Source: Microbacterium thalassium
GTDB lineage: Bacteria; Actinomycetota; Actinomycetes; Actinomycetales; Microbacteriaceae
Reading direction: 5' to 3'
Assembly: GCF_014208045.1 (NCBI RefSeq)
Contig: NZ_JACHML010000001.1
Span: forward strand, 372,001 to 436,000
DNA length: 64,000 nucleotides
A model generated the notes under the pieces. It had not been told where the DNA came from, ran no database searches, and was given only the letters and a program-made list of their open reading frames with translations. The stretch's first letter is position 1. Every line of letters begins with the position of its first letter. The translations under genes and the position numbers were made by a program. Of the stretch, positions 46,191 through 54,938 are shown piece after piece.

Positions 46191-46263
46191 GCAGGACGAC
46201 CCGGGGCCGTCCGGATGCCGACCGCAGCACCGCGGCCGCGGCCCGGTTCCCCGGCCTCGGCCC

Positions 46264-47937
46264 TCAGAACAGCCCGACGATGCGCCCGTCCTCGTCGACG
46301 TCGATCGAGGCCGCCGCCGGCACCGCGGGCAGACCCGGCATGGTCATGATGTCGCCGCAGATCATCACGACGAACCCGGCCCCGGCCGACAGCCGGACCT
46401 CGCGGATGTCGACGACGTGGCCCGACGGGGCGCCGCGCAGCTTCGCATCCGTCGAGAAGGAGTACTGGGTCTTCGCCACGCACACGGGCAGGCCGCCGTA
46501 GCCGTCCTCCTGCAGCCGCCGGATCTGGTTTCGGACCGAGGTCGGAGCCGTGATGTCGGATGCGCCGTACACGCGCGTCGCGATCGCCCGCATCTTGTCC
46601 CACAGCGGCGCCTCGTCGGGATACGTGAAGCTCAGCTCGCTCGGCTCGTCGCACAGCTCCACCACGGCGCGCGCGAGCTCCTCCGCGCCCGCGCCGCCTT
46701 CGGCGAAGTGCCGCGCCACGACGGCGCGCCCGCCCGCGGCCGCCACTTCGTCCACGAGCGCCGCGACCTCGGCATCCGTGTCCTCCGCGCGATGGTTGAT
46801 GGCGACGACCGCCGGGATCCCGAACGTCTCGCGCACCGTCGTGAGGTGGCGGCGCACGTTGGCGCAGCCTTTGCGGACCGCCGCGATGTTCTCGTCGGCC
46901 AGATCCGGGACGTTGACGCCGCCGTGGTACTTCATCGCCCGGACCGTCGCGACGATGACGGCGGCGTCGGGGCGCAGTCCCGACTCGCGGCACAGGATGT
47001 CGACGAACTTCTCGGCCCCGAGGTCGGCGCCGAAGCCCGCCTCGGTGACGACGTAGTCGGCCAGGTGCAGCGCCGACGAGGTCGCGATGAGGGAGTTGCA
47101 GCCGTGCGCGATGTTCGCGAACGGCCCGCCGTGGACGAACGCGGGCGTGTGCTCGAGCGTCTGCACGAGATTGGGCGCGAGCGCGTCGCGCAGAACCGCC
47201 GTCATCGAGCCGTGCGCGTCGAGGTCTCGCGCCCGCACCGGATGCCGGTCGCGCGTGTACCCGACGACGATCTCGCCGAGCCGCTCCTTGAGGTCGGCGA
47301 GGTCCGTCGCGAGGCAGAACACCGCCATGACCTCGCTGGCAACGACGATGTCGAACCCGCTCTCTCGCGGGTAGCCGTTGCCCGGTCCGCCCAGGCCGAT
47401 CGCGACATCGCGCAGCGCCCGGTCGTTGACGTCCAGCACGCGCCGCCACGTCACGCGCCGCAGATCGATGCCGAGCTCGTTGCCGTGGTGGATGTGGTTG
47501 TCGATGAGCGCCGCGAGCAGATTCGTCGCGACGCCGATCGCGGCGAAGTCTCCGGTGAAGTGCAGGTTGATGTCCTCCATCGGCACGACCTGCGCATGAC
47601 CGCCGCCGGCGGCGCCGCCTTTCATGCCGAACACCGGCCCGAGGGCGGGCTCGCGCAGGCAGATCATGGCGCGTTCGCCGACGCGGTTCAGGGCATCGCC
47701 CAGGCCCACCGTGGTGGTCGTCTTGCCCTCGCCCGCCGGGGTCGGCGAGACGGCCGTGACGAGCACGAGCTTGCCGCGCGGGCGGTCGGTGATTCCGGCG
47801 AGGTAATCGAGCGCGACCTTGGCCTTGTGCCGGCCGTACGGCTCGATGCTCTCGTCCGGAATGCCGAGTCCCTCGGCGATCTCGGTGATGGGATGCAGGT
47901 GCGCCGCCTGCGCGATCTCGATGTTGCTCGGACTCAT
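46264..47937 (-). CDS. fhs: Formate-tetrahydrofolate ligase
   Basis: ATP-dependent synthesis of 10-formyl-THF from formate, for purine and one-carbon metabolism. The 557-residue length is standard. It has the P-loop [14 protein letters not shown] near 66-79, [20 protein letters not shown] near 94-113 and [14 protein letters not shown] near 297-310. GGAAGGG precedes the ATG. Single gene, convergent with the GNAT gene. Confidence 0.97.
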   Translation of the reverse strand: MSPSNIEIAQAAHLHPITEIAEGLGIPDESIEPYGRHKAKVALDYLAGITDRPRGKLVLVTAVSPTPAGEGKTTTTVGLGDALNRVGERAMICLREPALGPVFGMKGGAAGGGHAQVVPMEDINLHFTGDFAAIGVATNLLAALIDNHIHHGNELGIDLRRVTWRRVLDVNDRALRDVAIGLGGPGNGYPRESGFDIVVASEVMAVFCLATDLADLKERLGEIVVGYTRDRHPVRARDLDAHGSMTAVLRDALAPNLVQTLEHTPAFVHGGPFANIAHGCNSLIATSSALHLADYVVTEAGFGADLGAEKFVDILCRESGLRPDAAVIVATVRAMKYHGGVNVPDLADENIAAVRKGCANVRRHLTTVRETFGIPAVVAINHRAEDTDAEVAALVDEVAAAGGRAVVARHFAEGGAGAEELARAVVELCDEPSELSFTYPDEAPLWDKMRAIATRVYGASDITAPTSVRNQIRRLQEDGYGGLPVCVAKTQYSFSTDAKLRGAPSGHVVDIREVRLSAGAGFVVMICGDIMTMPGLPAVPAAASIDVDEDGRIVGLF

Positions 47938-48039
47938 CCTCGAACCCTTCCGGACGTCGTCGTCCGATCCTCAGCCTACGGGTGTCGTCGCCCCGGGCGA
48001 CAGACGGCCCGCCGCGCGGGACGCACGACGGGCTAGGCC

Positions 48040-48813
48040 CTACGTCCTCCGCCGGCCGGCCGCGATCCGGCGCACGCTCTCGTCGACGTCGTCCATGCCG
48101 GGGTTCCCGAGTCGGGGGTCGGATGACGGCCTCGCGTTCAGCACGTCGTCCAGGTAGGCCCGGTCGGCCTCGAGGCGGGCGAGGGCGTCGGGACCGGGGC
48201 TGCCGTGCCCCGGGATCACCACGGCGGCGCGGGCGGCGGCATCCGCCAGCAGATCGAGGCCCTCGAGATACGACGGGATGTCGTCGGGCTCGAACGGCAG
48301 CGGCAGCTCCACGTCGCTGAGCATGTCCCCCGCGATCAGCACCCGCTGCTCGGGCAGCCACAGCGCGGTATGCCCCGGGGCGTGACCGTCGTGGATGATC
48401 AGGCGCGGATGGAACCCCCGGGGAACGGAGGCGCGCGGCAGCTCCGCGCCGACGGGCCGCACGAGCCCCACGAGGTCGACGAGCCGATCCGGAAAGCCGG
48501 GTCCCAGCGCGGCGATGGCGGTCTGGCGCTCCCGGCGCGCCTGGCGAGCGGCGGCGGGCGACGCCCACCTCGGCACGCTGCCGAAGCCCGGGTGCCACAG
48601 CAGGTGGTCGTGATGGGCGTGCGTCGAGAATCCGCCGACGACCCGGATACCGCGGGACTGCAGCTCTGCGGCGAGCCCGTCCAGCTCGTCGGGCGTCCAG
48701 GACGGATCGATCAGCAGCGCGTCGCCGCCCGCGACGAGCACGGTGGAGGTGGTCTGCTGCTCGCGGCTGGTGGCCACCAGCACCCCGGGTGCGACCTCGT
48801 CGAGTTCGCGCAT
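48040..48813 (-). CDS. Metallo-beta-lactamase-fold hydrolase
   Basis: A 257-residue zinc hydrolase. The metal motif THAHHDH is near 64-70, a second His is in GHAPGHTALW near 145, an Asp is in LIAGDMLSD near 161 and a final His is in VIPGHGSPG near 200. Substrate unknown; the superfamily includes thioesterases, lactonases and nucleases. ATG 48813 is preferred over the GTG at 48840 because CAAGCT lies 6 nt upstream, matching the leaderless pattern. A long intergenic inverted repeat lies just upstream. Confidence 0.8.
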   Translation of the reverse strand: MRELDEVAPGVLVATSREQQTTSTVLVAGGDALLIDPSWTPDELDGLAAELQSRGIRVVGGFSTHAHHDHLLWHPGFGSVPRWASPAAARQARRERQTAIAALGPGFPDRLVDLVGLVRPVGAELPRASVPRGFHPRLIIHDGHAPGHTALWLPEQRVLIAGDMLSDVELPLPFEPDDIPSYLEGLDLLADAAARAAVVIPGHGSPGPDALARLEADRAYLDDVLNARPSSDPRLGNPGMDDVDESVRRIAAGRRRT

Positions 48814-48819
48814 GCCTCC

Positions 48820-48825
48820 AGCTTG
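48820..48825 (-). promoter_or_regulatory. Leaderless -10-like box for the MBL hydrolase
   Basis: CAAGCT on the minus strand, 6 nt before ATG 48813. Confidence 0.42.
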
Positions 48826-48861
48826 CCTCGTCGCGCTCACCGCACGGACCCTCGATGTCCG

Positions 48862-48937
48862 GAACGGCGGGGATCCGGGACGACACGCTCGCCCCGAGCC
48901 TCTCGATGCGGCGTTTCGGCGGGGATCCCCGCCGTTC
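48862..48937. repeat. Intergenic inverted repeat, copy 1
   Basis: GAACGGCGGGGATC (48862-48875) and GATCCCCGCCGTTC (48924-48937) are perfect 14-bp arms around a 48-bp loop, just after the stop of the HExxH gene. The same arms recur at 54.3 kb, so this looks like a dispersed REP-like element. Confidence 0.75.
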
Positions 48938-48951
48938 GTGACACATCCGCG

Positions 48952-50202
48952 TCAGCGGCAGGTGGCGGCGACGTCGATCATCTCCTGCGACGGGTAGCCG
49001 TAGGCCTGCACGCCGTTGCCCTCGGCGGTGTGACCCATGCTGATCGCCCACGCCGTCGCCCACTCCTCGTTGGCGTCGGCATCCTCGGAGTCGAACAGAT
49101 CGCTGCACTTCGAGGTGATCGAATGTCCGACCTCGTGGGCGACGAGGGCCACCGCATCGGCGGACGGCCAGTTCTCGGCGACGGAGTCCGACAGCGTGAT
49201 CGTGGAGAATCCGCCGCGCACGGTGTTCCAGGTGGCGGTGCCGCTCATGCCGTACACGCCGCCGAGACCGTTGACGAGGGGCGCCCAGTCGAAGTCGAGC
49301 ACGACCCCGCCTGCGATCGAGCGCGCGTACTCCTCGATCTCCAGTCGGGTCTCCCGCAGCGGGCCGGCCTTCTCGGCCAGCTCGCTCTTCGCCGACGCGC
49401 GGAGGTTCTCCGCCGCGGCGGCGTAGCGCTCGAACGCCAGCACCGCTCCCGTGCTGATCCGGTCCCGCGACGAGGCGAAGTCGGCGGCGTCGCGGAAGTC
49501 GAGCACGACGATCGCCCGCGCCGAGACGTTCGACGCCTCCAGCGCGGTCGCGGCCGCCTCGACGGTGGAGACCAGCGTCTGACCGCTGTCGGTGAGCGCG
49601 GCCAGCGAAACCTCGATGTCGACCGTGGCCGTGCCGAGTTCGGCGGCCTGCGCCGAGAGCGCTTCGGCGTCGTCCTCGAGGACCGGCACGGCCGCCAGCA
49701 GCTCCCACGTCCACACGGGCCGCTCCCCGATCGACGAGGGGAGCTCGGCCGCGGCCACCTGCTGTGCGGATGCGACCGCGGACGTTAGCGTCGCACCCGC
49801 CTCGGCGAAGCCCGCTCGCGCTTCGGCCGCCACGAGCGGGTCCACGGCGGCAGCCACGATCGAGGTTGCGGCGTCCGCGGCCACCGTCCCGTCGTCGATC
49901 GCCTCACCGGCATCCGTCGCGGCGACGGAGTAGGCGACGGCCGCCGTCTCGACCCGCTCGAGCGCGGCGTCGTACGACCTGCTCGCGTCGAAGTGGACGA
50001 GGCCGGCCGCGACCGCTCCGGCCAGGACGAGGGCGCCGAAGACGGACCACAGGATCGGCCCCCGCCGGCGACGCCGACGCGGAGCGAAGGTGCCCTGGTA
50101 GGTGACGGGGGCTGTCGCACCCGCCATCGCCGGGCCCGTCCCCGACGGATCGTCGAGGGTGTAGACCACGCCCCGACTCTCGACTCCGTCGCCCCAGCTC
50201 AC
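48952..50202 (-). CDS. Membrane-anchored protein with HExxH zinc-peptidase motif
   Basis: A 416-residue protein of unknown function. A cytosolic N-terminus ends in RRRRRR (42-47), followed by one membrane segment (about 50-69) and a large extracellular part. Residues about 75-300 are Ala-rich and helical, possibly coiled coil. Then VAHEVGHSI carries HEVGH at 356-360, and EEWATAWA (379-386) supplies a Glu in the usual third-ligand position of gluzincin peptidases. C366 and C415 could form a disulfide. A surface zinc peptidase is likely, but the domain is small and activity is unproven. No Shine-Dalgarno is obvious. Confidence 0.75.
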   Translation of the reverse strand: MSWGDGVESRGVVYTLDDPSGTGPAMAGATAPVTYQGTFAPRRRRRRGPILWSVFGALVLAGAVAAGLVHFDASRSYDAALERVETAAVAYSVAATDAGEAIDDGTVAADAATSIVAAAVDPLVAAEARAGFAEAGATLTSAVASAQQVAAAELPSSIGERPVWTWELLAAVPVLEDDAEALSAQAAELGTATVDIEVSLAALTDSGQTLVSTVEAAATALEASNVSARAIVVLDFRDAADFASSRDRISTGAVLAFERYAAAAENLRASAKSELAEKAGPLRETRLEIEEYARSIAGGVVLDFDWAPLVNGLGGVYGMSGTATWNTVRGGFSTITLSDSVAENWPSADAVALVAHEVGHSITSKCSDLFDSEDADANEEWATAWAISMGHTAEGNGVQAYGYPSQEMIDVAATCR

Positions 50203-50343
50203 CAGGGAACACTATCGGGACGGGCCGGGCCACCCGAGTCCGCGCCCGCGTCCTGTGGACAGGGGCGCGGCACCCGCGGGAATCCGCTGCGCGCGACCGG
50301 ACACGGCGGGACGTATGGCACTCGACACCCCGCGGCGCGCGCC

Positions 50344-50382
50344 TAGCCTGGAATCGAGGGACCTGCGGGTGGGTCCGCAGGT
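50344..50382 (+). promoter_or_regulatory. Promoter and leader hairpin of the first SRPBCC gene
   Basis: TAGCCT (50344-50349) is a plausible -10 box. The perfect hairpin ACCTGCGG-gtgggt-CCGCAGGT (50361-50382) then lies near the 5' end of a roughly 80-nt leader. Confidence 0.5.
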
Positions 50383-50434
50383 GGTGACGCCGTCGGCGAT
50401 CGGTTGGGAACCGAACGAAAGGCGGTTGATAGCG

Positions 50435-50890
50435 ATGACAACGGTCACTCACAGTCGCGACGTGCACATCGACGCTCCCGTCGAGCGCGTCTTCGACTAC
50501 ATCAAGCACCCCGAGAACTTCTACGAGGCCATGCACGGGGCAGACCCCGACATGGACGGCCTCATCACGAAGATCTCGATGGCGCCGGACGATGGCGTGG
50601 GCTCGATCTACGAGTGGAAGAGCAAGATCCTTCTGATCCCCTTCCACAGCACGACGACCCGCGAGGAGTTCGTCCCGAACGTGAAGATCGTGGACCACAC
50701 GACCACCGGCGTGACGTGGACGTACACCGTCGCGATGGACGGGTCGGGCACGAAGCTCGGCCTGCGCGGCGACGTGACGAACCCGGTGCCGGGTCTGGCC
50801 AAGATCGAGGACAGCATCGCCTGGGATGGCGAGGAGGATCTCGACAAGATGCTGGCGACCTACAAGGAGTCGATCGAGGCTCTGCCGTAG
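50435..50890 (+). CDS. SRPBCC-family protein (first of a tandem pair)
   Basis: A 151-residue helix-grip (START-like) protein with a hydrophobic ligand cavity. It starts with a beta strand, DVHIDAPVERVFDYIKHP, the usual opening of polyketide-cyclase/SRPBCC proteins. The second helix region ends in EEDLDKMLATYKESIEAL. The ligand is unknown. It is about half identical to the next gene by eye, so the two arose by duplication. Ribosome site GAAAGGCGG. A strong stem-loop separates the two. Confidence 0.78.
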   Translation: MTTVTHSRDVHIDAPVERVFDYIKHPENFYEAMHGADPDMDGLITKISMAPDDGVGSIYEWKSKILLIPFHSTTTREEFVPNVKIVDHTTTGVTWTYTVAMDGSGTKLGLRGDVTNPVPGLAKIEDSIAWDGEEDLDKMLATYKESIEALP

Positions 50891-50908
50891 GCCGGCGCGA
50901 ACCAGCGT

Positions 50909-50946
50909 GATCGGGGGTGGCGGCGCACACGCAGCCACCCCCGATC
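50909..50946 (+). terminator. Stem-loop between the two SRPBCC genes
   Basis: GATCGGGGGTGGC (50909-50921) and GCCACCCCCGATC (50934-50946): perfect 13-bp stem, 12-nt loop. It would end or attenuate transcription after the first gene. Confidence 0.65.
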
Positions 50947-50975
50947 CCTGAACCGACCGAGAGAGAAGGCAGATC

Positions 50976-51431
50976 ATGACGACGATCACCCACGCGCGCG
51001 GCGTTCACGTCGATGCACCTGTCGAGCGGGTGTTCGATCACGTGAAGGATCCCCGGAGCTTCGCCGCTGCCATGGCCGCTGTCGAAGGCGAGTCGCACCA
51101 TCGCCTCGCCACGACGACGATGGCGCCGGACGACGGCGTGGGATCGACGTGGGAATGGGAGGTGCGCTTCATGCTGCTCCGGTTCCATCCGCGGACGACG
51201 CGCGAAGAGTACGTTCCGAACGAGCGGATCGTGGACCACACGTCGTCCGGCCTGACGTGGACGTACGGACTCGAGCCGGAGGGCACCGGCACGAAGCTGA
51301 CGCTGTCGGGTGCGCTGGCCGACAGGCCGCGCGCGCTCGCCCAAGCCGCGGACGCGGTCGTCTGGAACGGCGACGAGGATCTCGACAAGATGCTCGCCGC
51401 CTTCAAGCAGGCGATCGAGGCCGGGGCGTAG
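50976..51431 (+). CDS. SRPBCC-family protein (second of a tandem pair)
   Basis: A 151-residue paralog of the preceding gene, with the same opening (GVHVDAPVERVFDHVKDP) and the same close (DEDLDKMLAAFKQAIEAG). Both share the block SMAPDDGVGS / TMAPDDGVGS followed by a Trp/Tyr-rich strand. The cavity residues between differ, so the ligands may differ. GAGAGAAGG precedes the ATG. It is separated from its twin by a stem-loop, so it may be transcribed less, or from its own promoter. Confidence 0.78.
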   Translation: MTTITHARGVHVDAPVERVFDHVKDPRSFAAAMAAVEGESHHRLATTTMAPDDGVGSTWEWEVRFMLLRFHPRTTREEYVPNERIVDHTSSGLTWTYGLEPEGTGTKLTLSGALADRPRALAQAADAVVWNGDEDLDKMLAAFKQAIEAGA

Positions 51432-51470
51432 GCCGACGCGTCGAGGCGCCGATCCCAGCGAAGACTGACG

Positions 51471-53471
51471 TCAGCCCGCGGCCGACACCACCTCGAGCAC
51501 GGCCTCGCCGTAGGCCTCGCGTTTCTTGGCGCCGATGCCGGTGATGCCGTCGAGGTCGCCGAGGCTCTCGGGCCGGTGTTCGGCGAGCGCGCGCAGTGTC
51601 GCGTCGCCGAACACGATGTAGGCGGGCACTCCGAGTTCTTTGGCGACGCCGGCGCGCCACTCCCGCAGCGCCTCGAAGAGCCCGCGGTCGCCCTCGGCGA
51701 GCGACTCCGACGCCGAGACCTTGCGCTGGCGCGGCGCGCCGCCGGTGCGACCGAGGACGTCGCGGCGCAGCGGCACCGGGGTTTCGCCGCGCAGCACGCC
51801 GGAGGCGGGCTCGCCGAGGGCGAGCGTGCCGTACTCGCCGCGGGCGACGAGGATGCCGCGGGCCAGCAGCTGCCGCACGACGCTGCGCCAGTCCTGCTCC
51901 GACAGGTCGGCGCCGAGGCCGTAGGTCGACAGGGTGTCGTGGCTCTGCTGGCGGATGCGGTCGGTCGAGGCGCCGCGCAGGATGTCGATGAGGTGCCCGG
52001 CGCCGAACGACTGGCCGCGCTCGCGCTGCAGGCGCACGATCGTCGACAGCAGCTTCTGCGCGGGAACGAGACCGTCCCACGTCTCGGGCGCCTCGAGGCA
52101 CGTGTCGCAGTTGCCGCACGGCTCGGACTGTTCACCGAAGTAGCCGAGCAGGTTCTGGCGGCGGCATCCGACCGTCTCGCACAGCGCGAGCATCGCGTCG
52201 AGATGCTGGCCGAGCCGGATCTTGTAGCCGCGGTCGCCCGGCGACTGGTCGATCATGCGCCGCTGCTGCACGACGTCACCGAGGCCGTAGGCCATCCACG
52301 CCACCGACGGCTCGCCGTCACGGCCGGCGCGGCCGGTCTCCTGGTAGTAGCCCTCGACCGACTTCGGCAGGTCGATGTGCGCGACGAAGCGGACGTCGGG
52401 CTTGTCGATCCCCATGCCGAACGCGATCGTGGCGACCATGACGACGCCGTCCTCGCGGAGGAAGCGCGACTGGTTCTTGGCCCGCACCGCGGCGTCGAGA
52501 CCCGCGTGGTACGGCAGCGCGTCGAGGCCCTGGGTCTGGAGGTACTGGGCGGTCTGCTCGACCGACTTGCGGCTCAGGGCGTAGACGATGCCGGCGGAAC
52601 CCGCCGGCTGCGCCGTGATGAAGGCCGCGAGCTGGCGCCGCGGATCGGACTTCGCCTCGATGCGGTACTGGATGTTGGGCCGGTCGAAGCTCGAGACGAA
52701 GTGCTCGGCCTTCGGCATCCGCAGCCGCTCGGTGATCTCCTGGTGGGTCGCCGGCGTGGCCGTCGCCGTGAGGGCGAGGCGGGGCACGCCTGCGAAGCGA
52801 TCGGCGAGGTCGCCGAGCGCCAGGTAGTCGGGGCGGAAGTCGTGTCCCCACTGGCTCACGCAGTGCGCCTCGTCGATCGCGATGACGCTGAGGCGCCCCT
52901 TCTCGAGGAAGCGCAGCATCGGCTCGGTGTTCAGCCGCTCGGGAGCGACGTAGAGCAGGTCGAGCTCGCCCGCGAGGTAGGCCCGCTCGACCGCCTGCCG
53001 CTCGCCCGGCAGCTGCGTCGAGTTGAGGTAGGCGGCGCGCACGCCGTTGGCCACGAGCGCGTCGACCTGGTCGTGCATGAGGGCGATGAGCGGGCTCACC
53101 ACGAGGCCGGTGCCCGGACGCACGAGGGCCGGCACCTGGTAGCAGACGCTCTTGCCGCCGCCGGTCGGCATCAGGACGACGGCGTCGCCACCGGCGATCA
53201 CATGGTCGACGATCGCGGCCTGGTCGCCGCGGAACGTGTCGTACCCGTACACCTCGTGCAGGACGTCGGCGGGCTTCGCGCGGGTGAAGTCGCGGCTCGG
53301 ACCGGCGGTGTCGGCGGGCGCGGCGAAGGCGTCACCGGGATCCGGCGGGGGCAGGAAGCCGTCGGGCGGCGGCGCCCAGTCGTCGGGCGGCGGGGCGTAG
53401 GCGTCGTCCGGCGGCGCATAGGCGTCCGGGTCCCACGCGATGTCTGCGTACGGATCCGACGGGCTGGTCAC
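51471..53471 (-). CDS. recQ: ATP-dependent DNA helicase RecQ
   Basis: 3'-5' DNA helicase for recombination and fork repair. The 666-residue protein has Walker A TGGGKS near 100, DEAHC near 200, TATAT near 232 and GYYQETGRAGRDG near 385 (motif VI). The Zn/RQC domain with CGNCDTC is near 455, and the C-terminal HRDC domain runs from about 590. The first ~60 residues are an acidic, Pro/Tyr-rich repeat (DAYAPP, DDWAPP, DGFLPPP) not found in E. coli RecQ. I place the start at GTG 53471, 7 nt after a TACAGT box; GTG 53480 would overlap that box. Confidence 0.95.
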   Translation of the reverse strand: MTSPSDPYADIAWDPDAYAPPDDAYAPPPDDWAPPPDGFLPPPDPGDAFAAPADTAGPSRDFTRAKPADVLHEVYGYDTFRGDQAAIVDHVIAGGDAVVLMPTGGGKSVCYQVPALVRPGTGLVVSPLIALMHDQVDALVANGVRAAYLNSTQLPGERQAVERAYLAGELDLLYVAPERLNTEPMLRFLEKGRLSVIAIDEAHCVSQWGHDFRPDYLALGDLADRFAGVPRLALTATATPATHQEITERLRMPKAEHFVSSFDRPNIQYRIEAKSDPRRQLAAFITAQPAGSAGIVYALSRKSVEQTAQYLQTQGLDALPYHAGLDAAVRAKNQSRFLREDGVVMVATIAFGMGIDKPDVRFVAHIDLPKSVEGYYQETGRAGRDGEPSVAWMAYGLGDVVQQRRMIDQSPGDRGYKIRLGQHLDAMLALCETVGCRRQNLLGYFGEQSEPCGNCDTCLEAPETWDGLVPAQKLLSTIVRLQRERGQSFGAGHLIDILRGASTDRIRQQSHDTLSTYGLGADLSEQDWRSVVRQLLARGILVARGEYGTLALGEPASGVLRGETPVPLRRDVLGRTGGAPRQRKVSASESLAEGDRGLFEALREWRAGVAKELGVPAYIVFGDATLRALAEHRPESLGDLDGITGIGAKKREAYGEAVLEVVSAAG

Positions 53472-53478
53472 CCGCCCC

Positions 53479-53484
53479 ACTGTA
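53479..53484 (-). promoter_or_regulatory. Leaderless -10 box for recQ
   Basis: TACAGT on the minus strand, 7 nt before GTG 53471. Confidence 0.58.
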
Positions 53485-53553
53485 GCCCGGGCGTCCGACG
53501 CCGCCGGCCGCTGTGGACGGCTGCCCGCGGCATCCGCCCTGGGGAGGAGTCGG

Positions 53554-54210
53554 TCAGGACTCGGACGGCACGAGCGGGAGCTCGGGCCCGTGGTTCCACG
53601 CCAGGATCGCCGGCTGCTCGCGGTAGAAGCCGAGCACCGAGACCGACCCCGCGTCGAGGGTGATCATGGCGCCGAAGCGCGGAGCCTGCCGGAGGAAGAC
53701 GGCGGTCAGGATCCGCAGCAGATGCCCGTGCGCGACGAGCGCCACGTCGCCGTCGACCATCGCCGGAAGCACGCGGGTGAGGACGCGCGATGCGCGCGCG
53801 GCGACCTCTTCCACCGTCTCACCGGGCGTGTCGCCGCGGATCACCCCGTGGGTGAAGGTCGTCCAGTTGTAGCCGAGCTCGCGTCGGATCTCCTTCGTCG
53901 TGCGCCCCTCGTAGCCCCCGTAGTCCCACTCGACGAGCAGCGGATCGATCTGGGCGTCGAGTCCCGCCAGTTCGGCGGTGCGGCGGGCACGCTCCAGCGG
54001 CGAGCTGAGCACGAGCGAGAAGTCGTAGTCGCTCACGAGGTCGCCGGCCCCGCGCGCGAGCTCCTCGCCACGAGCCGTCAGCGGGACGTCGGTGAGGCCG
54101 GTGTGCTTGCCCGCCTTCGACCACGCGGTCTCGCCGTGGCGCAGAAGCACGAGCTTGCCGCGCGGATTGTCCGGTGCCGGGTGGTCCGGGAGCGGATCGT
54201 TGATGTCCAC
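53554..54210 (-). CDS. Histidine phosphatase family protein (phosphoglycerate-mutase-like)
   Basis: A 218-residue phosphatase. The catalytic RHGE motif (LLRHGETAW, H25) and the second His in VAHGHLLR near 161 define the branch-1 histidine phosphatases (GpmB/CobC type). Substrate unknown; it is not necessarily a glycolytic mutase. The GTG start is fixed by a TACCGT box at leaderless spacing; a longer open frame upstream lacks support. Confidence 0.85.
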   Translation of the reverse strand: MDINDPLPDHPAPDNPRGKLVLLRHGETAWSKAGKHTGLTDVPLTARGEELARGAGDLVSDYDFSLVLSSPLERARRTAELAGLDAQIDPLLVEWDYGGYEGRTTKEIRRELGYNWTTFTHGVIRGDTPGETVEEVAARASRVLTRVLPAMVDGDVALVAHGHLLRILTAVFLRQAPRFGAMITLDAGSVSVLGFYREQPAILAWNHGPELPLVPSES

Positions 54211-54216
54211 GCCCTC

Positions 54217-54222
54217 ACGGTA
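54217..54222 (-). promoter_or_regulatory. Leaderless -10 box for the histidine phosphatase
   Basis: TACCGT on the minus strand, 6 nt before GTG 54210. Confidence 0.58.
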
Positions 54223-54277
54223 GTCCCGCCCGGCTCGCCCGTGGGGTGGATCTGCCACCACGGACCCGGACCGGCGC

Positions 54278-54358
54278 GTCACGAACGGCGGGGATCATCC
54301 GCGACCCGCCGCGCTCCGGCATCCGCACCCCGCGTGTCACCGAAATCCCCGCCGTTTC
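54278..54358. repeat. Intergenic inverted repeat, copy 2
   Basis: GTCACGAACGGCGGGGATC (54278-54296) and AAATCCCCGCCGTTTC (54343-54358) are imperfect inverted arms that share their core with the 48.9-kb copy. It lies just after the DUF1697 stop, the same placement as copy 1 after its gene. Confidence 0.7.
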
Positions 54359-54388
54359 AGACCTGCGGCGGTCCGAGATCGGACCGAA

Positions 54389-54925
54389 TCAGCACCACTT
54401 CGCGGCGATCGCCGTCACCACGTTGAGATTGCGGTTCGTCGCAACGCCGAGGAGCGGAGCCGCGCCGAGCGGATCGACCTGACCGCCCTGATAGCCCTCG
54501 CCCATGAGGGCATGGGCGGCTCGCCCGCGCACCACCATCTCACCGACATCCGATCGCTTCGCCTCGACCTCGGCGACGCGCTCCGCCGGCAGCTCGTCCT
54601 TGAGCAAGTAGACATAGTGGCGCACGAGTCCCGGACGGTCGGCGCTCAGCTCGGCGGCCTCGGCGGCGACCCGGGCGAACTCGTCCGTCGTGAACGCGAC
54701 CGTCGGCACGTCGAACCCGCGGTCGGCGAGGAACGCCGCCTCGAGCTTCTCCTCGATCCGCGACCGCGACCGCATCCCGGTGTCGAAGCGGACGTTGCCG
54801 GTGTTGATGTGCGTTTCGACGCCCTCGAACCCGGCATCCTCGACGACCCGGCGGATGTCGTCCTTGGGGAACTTCCGCGTCGGTCCGAGATTGATCGCAC
54901 GAAGGAACGCCAGGTACGTCGTCAT
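54389..54925 (-). CDS. DUF1697 family protein
   Basis: A 178-residue protein of a widespread but uncharacterised family. It shows the usual opening YLAFLRAINLGPTRKF with a following HINTGNVRFDT near 39-49. No catalytic residues are known. ATG 54925 fits GAGAAT at leaderless spacing, a promoter that overlaps the end of the upstream helicase gene. Confidence 0.85.
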   Translation of the reverse strand: MTTYLAFLRAINLGPTRKFPKDDIRRVVEDAGFEGVETHINTGNVRFDTGMRSRSRIEEKLEAAFLADRGFDVPTVAFTTDEFARVAAEAAELSADRPGLVRHYVYLLKDELPAERVAEVEAKRSDVGEMVVRGRAAHALMGEGYQGGQVDPLGAAPLLGVATNRNLNVVTAIAAKWC

Positions 54926-54932
54926 GCCGCCC

Positions 54933-54938
54933 ATTCTC
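54933..54938 (-). promoter_or_regulatory. Leaderless -10 box for the DUF1697 gene
   Basis: GAGAAT on the minus strand, 7 nt before ATG 54925, overlapping the last codons of the helicase gene. Confidence 0.45.

Noticed and set aside
53554..54210. Glycolytic phosphoglycerate mutase (gpm)
   Set aside because: The RHG motif is shared by many phosphatases, and the context gives no link to glycolysis.
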